Assembly (NCBI GenBank): GCA_031976395.1
Contig: DALYLJ010000050.1
Location: 1-17,833, forward strand
Length of the DNA stretch: 17,833 nucleotides
From: UBA11164 sp002420085
GTDB lineage: Bacteria > Pseudomonadota > Gammaproteobacteria > Xanthomonadales > Xanthomonadaceae
Direction: 5' to 3'
Shown here: one piece after another, positions 12,853 through 17,833 of the stretch
How positions within the stretch are numbered: the first letter of the stretch is position 1
Layout: each line of letters opens with the position of its first letter
The notes under the pieces: generated by a model
The model's input: the letters and a program-made list of their open reading frames with translations, nothing else
Told to the model about the DNA's origin: nothing
Database searches by the model: none
Position numbers and translations under genes: made by a program

Positions 12853-15800
12853 ATGCGACGCAAGCCGGCGATCAAGGTGACCACGGTCTATGCTGGCCTG
12901 GCTGCGACCTGGATTCTGGTTTCGAGCGGTCTGATCCCCGCGCTCGACAGTGTCATGACGGTCGGCCAGTGGGTGGAACTGGCCAAGGGCCTGGTCTTCG
13001 TGCTGGTCACCGCTGTCGCGCTCTATCAGGCATTGCGACGGATCGCCCGCGACGAGACGCTGCGCTACCAGTTGCTGCTGGCCGAGCATCCGCAGCCGAT
13101 GCTGCTGATCGACCCTGGCGATGGTCGGATCGTCGACGCCAACCGGGCCGCCGCCGTGTTCTACCGATGGCCGCTCGATCGGCTGCGGGCACTGACCCTG
13201 TTCGATCTGGCGGTTTCGCCGCGCGAGCTGGTCGCTGACGACTTGCGGCAGGTGTGTGATCGTCGACGCTTGCGCTTTGAAACCAAGCACCGGCTCGGCT
13301 TCGACGAGATTTGCGAGGTCGAGATGTTCGCTGGTCCGGCCCGGATCGCCGACCGCGAACTGGTCTATTCGGTGGTGGTGGACGTCAGTGAGCGCCAACG
13401 GGCCGTGCGCGAACTGGCTGATCGCGAGCGGCGGTTCCATGCGCTGTTCGAGCACGCGCTGTCGGCGGTCGTGATTCTGGTGCCGGTCCGCGATGCCGAG
13501 GGTCTGCTGGTCGATTTCACCGTGCTGGACTGCAACAACGCCCTGCGCGAACACCTCGATATCGATCCGGGTCGGGCGGTCGGTCGGCACTGGTCGGAGG
13601 TGGTTCCGGAAGCCGATCGCGAGGCATTGTTCATGCCGCTGGCCGACGTGCTGGCCGGGGTGGGCAGCAGCCGGTTCGAGGCCGAGGCGTTCGGGCGGAC
13701 ATTGGCGGTTAATGCCTATCGGATCGGGCTGGATCAACTGGTGGCGGTGTTTGCCGATGTCAGCGCCGGCGCTCGGGCTCAGCAGGCGCTGCGTGCCAGC
13801 GAGGCACGTTATCGAGACATGTTCGAGCACAACCCCAATCCGATGTGGGTGTTCGACGTCGAGACCCTGGCCTTTCTCGACGTCAACGATGCGGCGGTTC
13901 GCAAGTACGGGTACTCGCGTGAGGAGTTCCTGACGATGTCGATCGATCGGATCCGTCCGCCGGAGGATGTCGCGTTACTGCGTGTCGATGTCGCCCAGCC
14001 CCGGGTCGGCGCTGAGGCGCCTGAGCGCTGGCGGCATCTGTTGAAGAACGGCCGGCTGATCGAGGTCGAGGTCGCGTGTCACGATTTCGAGTTCGACGGC
14101 CGGCCGGCGCGGATGGTGCTGATCCACGATCTGAGCGATCGCATCCGGATCGAGAATGCGCTGCGCGAGAGCGAGGAACGCCTGAGTCTGGCCCTGCTGG
14201 GTGCCAACGACGGCTGGTGGGACTGGGATCTGGAAAGCGATCGGCTCTACTATTCGCCGCGCTGGTGGTCGATGCTCGGCTACGCCCACAACGAATTGCC
14301 GACCGACAGTGGCCTATGGCGCCGCCTGGCGCATCCCGAGGATCTTCCGGAAGCCGAGCGGATCATCCGCGAGACTCTGGCTGAGGGACGGCGTCGTTAT
14401 CGCGTCGAATGCCGCATGCGGCATCGTGACGGCCACTGGCTGCCGATCGTGTCGTCCGGGCTGGTGACCTACAGTGGCGAAAAGCCGATCCGGATCAGTG
14501 GCGCCAATGCCGATCTTTCGGGGTTTCATCGTCTCGACGAACAGCGTCGGATGATCGAGCGAGTATTCGTCGCCTCCAGCCAGGGCATGATGATCGTCGA
14601 TCGTGATGGCGTCATACTCGACGTGAATCCGGCGTTCGAGGCGATCACCGGGTATTCGCGTGACGAGGTGATCGGTCGGAGCCCGCGCCTTTTGCAGTCA
14701 GGGCGCCACGATCAGGCGTTCTATGCTGCGCTCTGGCAGACCCTGACCGAGACCGGCCAGTGGCGGGGCGAGGTCTGGAATCGCCGCAAGTCGGGTGAGA
14801 TCTATCCGGAGTGGTTGACCATCAGCGCCGATCGCGATGAACAGGGCCGCGTGCGGCAGTACATCGGCGTGTTCAGCGATCTCACCCAGGTGCGTCAGGC
14901 GAACGACAAGGCCGAGTATCTGCTGCGTCACGATCCGTTGACCGGCCTGATCAATCGAGCCGCGTTGATCGAGCGGATGACCCATGGCCTGGCCAGGGCG
15001 CGACGTGCTTCGACTGGGGCGGCGGCCGTGCTGGTCGCGGTCGAGGGCCTGACCGCCGTGGTCGATGGACTCGGTCATCCGGCCGGCGACCAGGCGCTGG
15101 CTGGCGTCGCTCGCCGGTTGGCGGCCCAGGTGCGTGCGTCGGAAGTGTTGGCGCGCTTCGGCGAGCGCGTGTTTGCCGTGTTTTCCGAGGATGCGGCGGT
15201 GGCCGAGCACCTGGCGAGTCTGGCCGGACGGCTGTTGTCGGTGTTCGATCCAGCGATCGAGATCGATGGCCACCGGCTGGTCCTGACCGCCGACATCGGA
15301 ATCGCGCTGTTTCCGGATGATGGCGAGACAGTGACCGATCTGCTGAAGCACGCCGAGTCGGCGCTCGACGCTGCGCGCGCGGCCGGGCCTCGGCGTTGGC
15401 GCTGTTTTTCTGAGGCGCTCGGTCAGCAGGCCGAACGGCGCCTGCAACTGGAGAGCGGGTTGGTGAGTGCGATCGAGCGAGACGAGTTGCTGCTGCATGT
15501 CCAGCCGCAGGTCGATCAGGATACTCAGGCATTGGCCGGTGTCGAGGTTCTGCTGCGCTGGCGTCATCCAGCCCTCGGACTGCTGGGTCCGGGCGAATTC
15601 ATTCCGGTGGCCGAGCGACTCGGCCTGATGCCGGACATCGGCGCCTGGGTGATCGATGCGCTCTGTACGCACCTGAAAGAATGGCGGGCACGCGGCATCG
15701 TCGTGCCGCTGGCGGCGGTGAATGTCTCGGTCCAGCAGCTCGACTCGACCGAACTGCCCGGACAGGTCGCTGCTGCGTTGTCCCGGCATGGCGTCGATGC

Positions 15801-16224
15801 CGGTCAGATCGAACTGGAACTGACCGAGTCGATGCTGATGCGTGATCCCGAGCAGGCACGGCTGCTGCTCACACGTTTGCGCGAGTTGGGTGTCGGTCTG
15901 GCGCTCGACGATTTCGGTACCGGTTATTCGAGCCTGGCCAGCCTGAGTCGCTTGCCGCTGACTCGACTGAAGATCGACCGTTCGTTCGTGGCGCAGATCG
16001 GCCGGGAGATGCGCGCCGAGGGGATCGTTCGGGCGGTCATCGGGCTCGGTCGCAGCCTGGGCCTGACGGTGGTCGCCGAGGGCATCGAAACCCCGGAGCA
16101 GGCGGAATTCCTGCGTCGAGAGGGCTGTCGGGTCGGCCAGGGCTTTCTGTATGCGCGGCCGATGCCGATCGCGACCCTGCCCGATTGGCTGGGCCTGTTC
16201 CGGCAGGCACACACGGAGGGTTGA
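12853..16224 (+). CDS. Membrane multi-PAS / degenerate GGDEF / EAL protein, predicted c-di-GMP phosphodiesterase
   Basis: The protein has 1123 residues. Two membrane segments (about 9-29 and 44-61) are joined by a short loop, so sensing is probably cytoplasmic or in the membrane. Five PAS-like units follow, at about 72-180, 190-305, 315-430, 437-560 and 565-680; the fifth (GMMIVDRDGVILDVNPAFEA) is the most typical. A GGDEF-fold domain (about 690-850) starts with RHDPLTGLINR, but the catalytic motif reads G770-ERVF, the metal-binding Asp of the first loop is replaced (VAVEGLTAVVDGLG) and the inhibitory site reads RASE. Cyclase activity is therefore unlikely. The EAL domain (about 865-1115) is intact: E898-V-L, N957, E992, D1019/D1020 (DDFGTGYSS), K1040, AEGIE (1075-1079) and Q1096. 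The prediction is a phosphodiesterase hydrolysing c-di-GMP to pGpG, regulated by PAS ligands and perhaps GTP. It is a single gene with accD 78 bp downstream. Confidence 0.92.
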   Translation: MRRKPAIKVTTVYAGLAATWILVSSGLIPALDSVMTVGQWVELAKGLVFVLVTAVALYQALRRIARDETLRYQLLLAEHPQPMLLIDPGDGRIVDANRAAAVFYRWPLDRLRALTLFDLAVSPRELVADDLRQVCDRRRLRFETKHRLGFDEICEVEMFAGPARIADRELVYSVVVDVSERQRAVRELADRERRFHALFEHALSAVVILVPVRDAEGLLVDFTVLDCNNALREHLDIDPGRAVGRHWSEVVPEADREALFMPLADVLAGVGSSRFEAEAFGRTLAVNAYRIGLDQLVAVFADVSAGARAQQALRASEARYRDMFEHNPNPMWVFDVETLAFLDVNDAAVRKYGYSREEFLTMSIDRIRPPEDVALLRVDVAQPRVGAEAPERWRHLLKNGRLIEVEVACHDFEFDGRPARMVLIHDLSDRIRIENALRESEERLSLALLGANDGWWDWDLESDRLYYSPRWWSMLGYAHNELPTDSGLWRRLAHPEDLPEAERIIRETLAEGRRRYRVECRMRHRDGHWLPIVSSGLVTYSGEKPIRISGANADLSGFHRLDEQRRMIERVFVASSQGMMIVDRDGVILDVNPAFEAITGYSRDEVIGRSPRLLQSGRHDQAFYAALWQTLTETGQWRGEVWNRRKSGEIYPEWLTISADRDEQGRVRQYIGVFSDLTQVRQANDKAEYLLRHDPLTGLINRAALIERMTHGLARARRASTGAAAVLVAVEGLTAVVDGLGHPAGDQALAGVARRLAAQVRASEVLARFGERVFAVFSEDAAVAEHLASLAGRLLSVFDPAIEIDGHRLVLTADIGIALFPDDGETVTDLLKHAESALDAARAAGPRRWRCFSEALGQQAERRLQLESGLVSAIERDELLLHVQPQVDQDTQALAGVEVLLRWRHPALGLLGPGEFIPVAERLGLMPDIGAWVIDALCTHLKEWRARGIVVPLAAVNVSVQQLDSTELPGQVAAALSRHGVDAGQIELELTESMLMRDPEQARLLLTRLRELGVGLALDDFGTGYSSLASLSRLPLTRLKIDRSFVAQIGREMRAEGIVRAVIGLGRSLGLTVVAEGIETPEQAEFLRREGCRVGQGFLYARPMPIATLPDWLGLFRQAHTEG

Positions 16225-16264
16225 GGGCTGGCTGGCGGTGGCGTGGCTCGGGCCTGCACTCGGC

Positions 16265-16270
16265 TACACT
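16265..16270 (+). promoter_or_regulatory. Candidate -10 box for accD
   Basis: TACACT within GGCTACACTATCGG lies 32 nt before the accD ATG, in the 78-bp gap after the EAL gene. The same hexamer occurs upstream of mtnA. No good -35 is visible, so this is weak. Confidence 0.3.
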
Positions 16271-16302
16271 ATCGGACCACTGCAAGGCAGGTCGTCCAGA
16301 GC

Positions 16303-17190
16303 ATGAGCTGGCTGCAAAAACTGGCCGTTTCCCGAATCCGCACCCGCAACAGCGCCAAGCGCGGTGTTCCCGAGGGGTTGTGGGAGCGCTGTCCGGGTTG
16401 TCAGGCGGTCCTGTACCGCCCGGAGCTGGAACAGAACATCGAGGTCTGCCCGAAGTGCGACCACCACATGCCGATCCGGGCACGGGCGCGCTTGCGGCGC
16501 TTCCTCGATCCGGGGGAACCGGCACCGGTCGAGCTTGCCGCCGGGCTGGCGCCGACCGATGCGCTGCATTTCAAGGATTCCAAACGCTACGGCGAGCGCA
16601 TCCGGGCGGCCCAGAAACAGACCGGCGAGCGTGATGCCCTGGTGGCGATGCACGGCCGGTTGGCCGGGCGACCACTGGTCGCTGCGGCCTTCGATTTCGC
16701 TTACATGGGCGGGTCGATGGGCTCGGTGGTGGGTGAGAAGTTCGCCCGTGCCGGTGAGGTCGCGCTGGCCGAGCGCTGTCCGTTCATCTGTTTCTCGGCG
16801 ACCGGCGGGGCGCGGATGCAGGAGGGTCTGTTCTCGCTGATGCAGATGGCCAAGACCTCGGCGGTGCTGGGCCGGCTGCGGGCAGCCGGCCTGCCGTTCG
16901 TGTCGGTGCTGACCCATCCGACCACCGGTGGCGTCTCGGCTTCGCTCGGCATGCTGGGCGATATCAATGTCGCCGAGCCGAAGGCGCTGATCGGATTCGC
17001 CGGCCCGCGAGTGATCGAGCAGACCGTGCGCGAGAAACTGCCCGAGGGCTTCCAGCGTTCGGAATTCCTGCTCGAACATGGGGCGATCGATCTGATCGTC
17101 GATCGGCGCCAGATGCGCGAGCGGCTGGCCGCACTGCTGGCCCTGTTGATGCGGCAGCCGGCGCCGGTGTTCGATCCGGACCCGCAATGA
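16303..17190 (+). CDS. accD: Acetyl-CoA carboxylase carboxyltransferase subunit beta
   Basis: AccD is the beta subunit of the carboxyltransferase that, with AccA, moves the carboxyl group from biotin carrier protein to acetyl-CoA to make malonyl-CoA for fatty acid synthesis. The 295-residue product has the N-terminal zinc ribbon with C30, C33, C49 and C52 (CPGC and CPKC) and the crotonase-like core: DFAYMGGSMGSVVGEKF, CFSATGGARMQEG, VSVLTHPTTGGVSASLGMLG and FAGPRVIEQTVREKLPEGFQ. The start MSWLQKLAVSRIRT matches family N-termini; the frame extends 20 codons further upstream without similarity. In many gammaproteobacteria accD precedes folC. Here it is followed after 68 bp by glmM and probably co-transcribed with it. 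Confidence 0.97.
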   Translation: MSWLQKLAVSRIRTRNSAKRGVPEGLWERCPGCQAVLYRPELEQNIEVCPKCDHHMPIRARARLRRFLDPGEPAPVELAAGLAPTDALHFKDSKRYGERIRAAQKQTGERDALVAMHGRLAGRPLVAAAFDFAYMGGSMGSVVGEKFARAGEVALAERCPFICFSATGGARMQEGLFSLMQMAKTSAVLGRLRAAGLPFVSVLTHPTTGGVSASLGMLGDINVAEPKALIGFAGPRVIEQTVREKLPEGFQRSEFLLEHGAIDLIVDRRQMRERLAALLALLMRQPAPVFDPDPQ

Positions 17191-17258
17191 CGATCGACCA
17201 CCGCACGCCCCCGTCGATGCGCGCATGACGCGATCGGCGCAGATAGCCCGGACCCATC

Positions 17259-17833
17259 ATGACTGACAGACGTTATTTCGGAACCGACGGCATTCGCGGC
17301 CGGGTCGGGGTGTGGCCGATCTCGGCGGATTTCATGCTCAAACTGGCCTGGGCAGCCGGTCGGGTGCTCGGTCGCGAGGGCGAGCACGCCCGTTTCGTGA
17401 TCGGCAAGGACACCCGGATTTCCGGTTACCTGTTCGAGTCGGCGCTGGAGGCCGGCCTGGTTTCGGCCGGTGCCGATGTGCTTCTGCTCGGGCCGATGCC
17501 GACCCCGGCGGTCGCTCATCTGGTGCGGGCGCTCGAAGCCGATGCCGGGATCGTGATCAGCGCCTCCCACAATCCGCATTACGACAACGGCATCAAGTTC
17601 TTCTCGGCGGCCGGTGAGAAACTCGACGACGCCACCGAGGCGGCCATCGAGGCGATGCTCGATCAGGATTTCAGCACGGTCGAGTCGGAGCGCCTGGGAC
17701 GGGCGAGCCGGGTGGCCGATGCCGAGACCCGCTACGTCGAGTTCTGCAAGACGACCGTGCCAGACGGCTTCCGCCTCGATGGCCTGCGCATCGCGCTCGA
17801 CTGTGCCCATGGCGCGACCTTTCGGGTGGCCCC
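17259..17833 (+). CDS. glmM: Phosphoglucosamine mutase (3' end missing)
   Basis: GlmM interconverts glucosamine-6-phosphate and glucosamine-1-phosphate, feeding UDP-GlcNAc synthesis for peptidoglycan and lipopolysaccharide. The first 191 codons are present and the frame is open at the right edge; the family length is about 445. The N-terminus MTDRRYFGTDGIRGRVG is the GlmM signature. The phosphoserine loop ISASHNPHYDNGIKFFS carries S103, equivalent to Ser102 of E. coli GlmM. GKDTRISGYLFESALEAGL and ALDCAHGA are also typical. FGTDGIRG separates it from phosphomannomutases. It follows accD by 68 bp. No promoter or terminator is visible between them. Confidence 0.96.
   Translation, partial: MTDRRYFGTDGIRGRVGVWPISADFMLKLAWAAGRVLGREGEHARFVIGKDTRISGYLFESALEAGLVSAGADVLLLGPMPTPAVAHLVRALEADAGIVISASHNPHYDNGIKFFSAAGEKLDDATEAAIEAMLDQDFSTVESERLGRASRVADAETRYVEFCKTTVPDGFRLDGLRIALDCAHGATFRVA

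Noticed and set aside
14698..16212. A 504-codon open frame on the minus strand, antisense to the EAL protein
   Set aside because: It lies opposite the intact PAS5/GGDEF/EAL region and encodes a low-information sequence with no recognisable fold.
1..17833. Search by eye for tRNA, CRISPR repeats, insertion-sequence ends or a defence system
   Set aside because: No cloverleaf-like segments, direct repeat arrays, transposase genes or terminal inverted repeats were seen. The gene content is housekeeping, envelope and signalling.

Overview
The window is GC-rich, densely coded DNA. It suggests a high-GC gammaproteobacterium, possibly near Xanthomonadales/Lysobacterales or Chromatiales. The grounds are gene content: an EF-P lysyl ligase (EpmA), a folC-dedD-cvpA-purF cluster, a YdbH/YdbL-type envelope pair and an E. 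coli-type PurF without a propeptide. The placement rests on recognised protein families, not on a database search. I see no tRNA, rRNA, insertion sequence, prophage or CRISPR array. The window reads as chromosomal core and near-core DNA.

Layout. (1) Positions 1-1700: the 3' part of a gene for a cold-shock-domain/membrane/excalibur protein, a possible 30-codon small gene, then mtnA on the minus strand. (2) Positions 1787-2745: a plus-strand gene of unknown function with a basic tail, preceded by a candidate promoter and a 31-codon upstream frame. (3) Positions 8161 down to 2771: a minus-strand operon folC > SPOR protein (dedD) > cvpA > purF > epmA, with gaps of 43 bp or less and a candidate -10 box upstream of folC. 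(4) Positions 8327-9906: recO (plus) converging on a minus-strand receiver-Hpt phosphorelay protein. (5) Positions 9948-12629: a YdbH-family intermembrane protein gene and a DUF1318 (YdbL) lipoprotein gene, with an intrinsic terminator-like hairpin between them. (6) Positions 12853-16224: a large membrane PAS/degenerate-GGDEF/EAL protein. (7) Positions 16303-17833: accD followed by the 5' part of glmM, which runs off the right edge.

How the genes fit together. folC (folate), purF (purine) and accD (fatty acid) are housekeeping functions. In many gammaproteobacteria accD sits directly upstream of folC; here it lies about 8 kb away, next to glmM, so the ancestral cluster has been split. The SPOR protein and CvpA are envelope proteins of the same cluster. 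The YdbH and DUF1318 pair matches the ydbH-ynbE-ydbL locus of E. coli, whose YdbH and YnbE form a bridge between inner and outer membranes. No separate ynbE is present. The DUF1318 protein instead carries a lipobox with a YnbE-like strand at its N-terminus, then a buried signal-peptide-like segment, then the YdbL domain. I read it as a YnbE-YdbL fusion, and this is the most interesting item in the window. Two signalling proteins flank the locus: the receiver-Hpt protein and a predicted c-di-GMP phosphodiesterase whose GGDEF domain has lost its catalytic motif.
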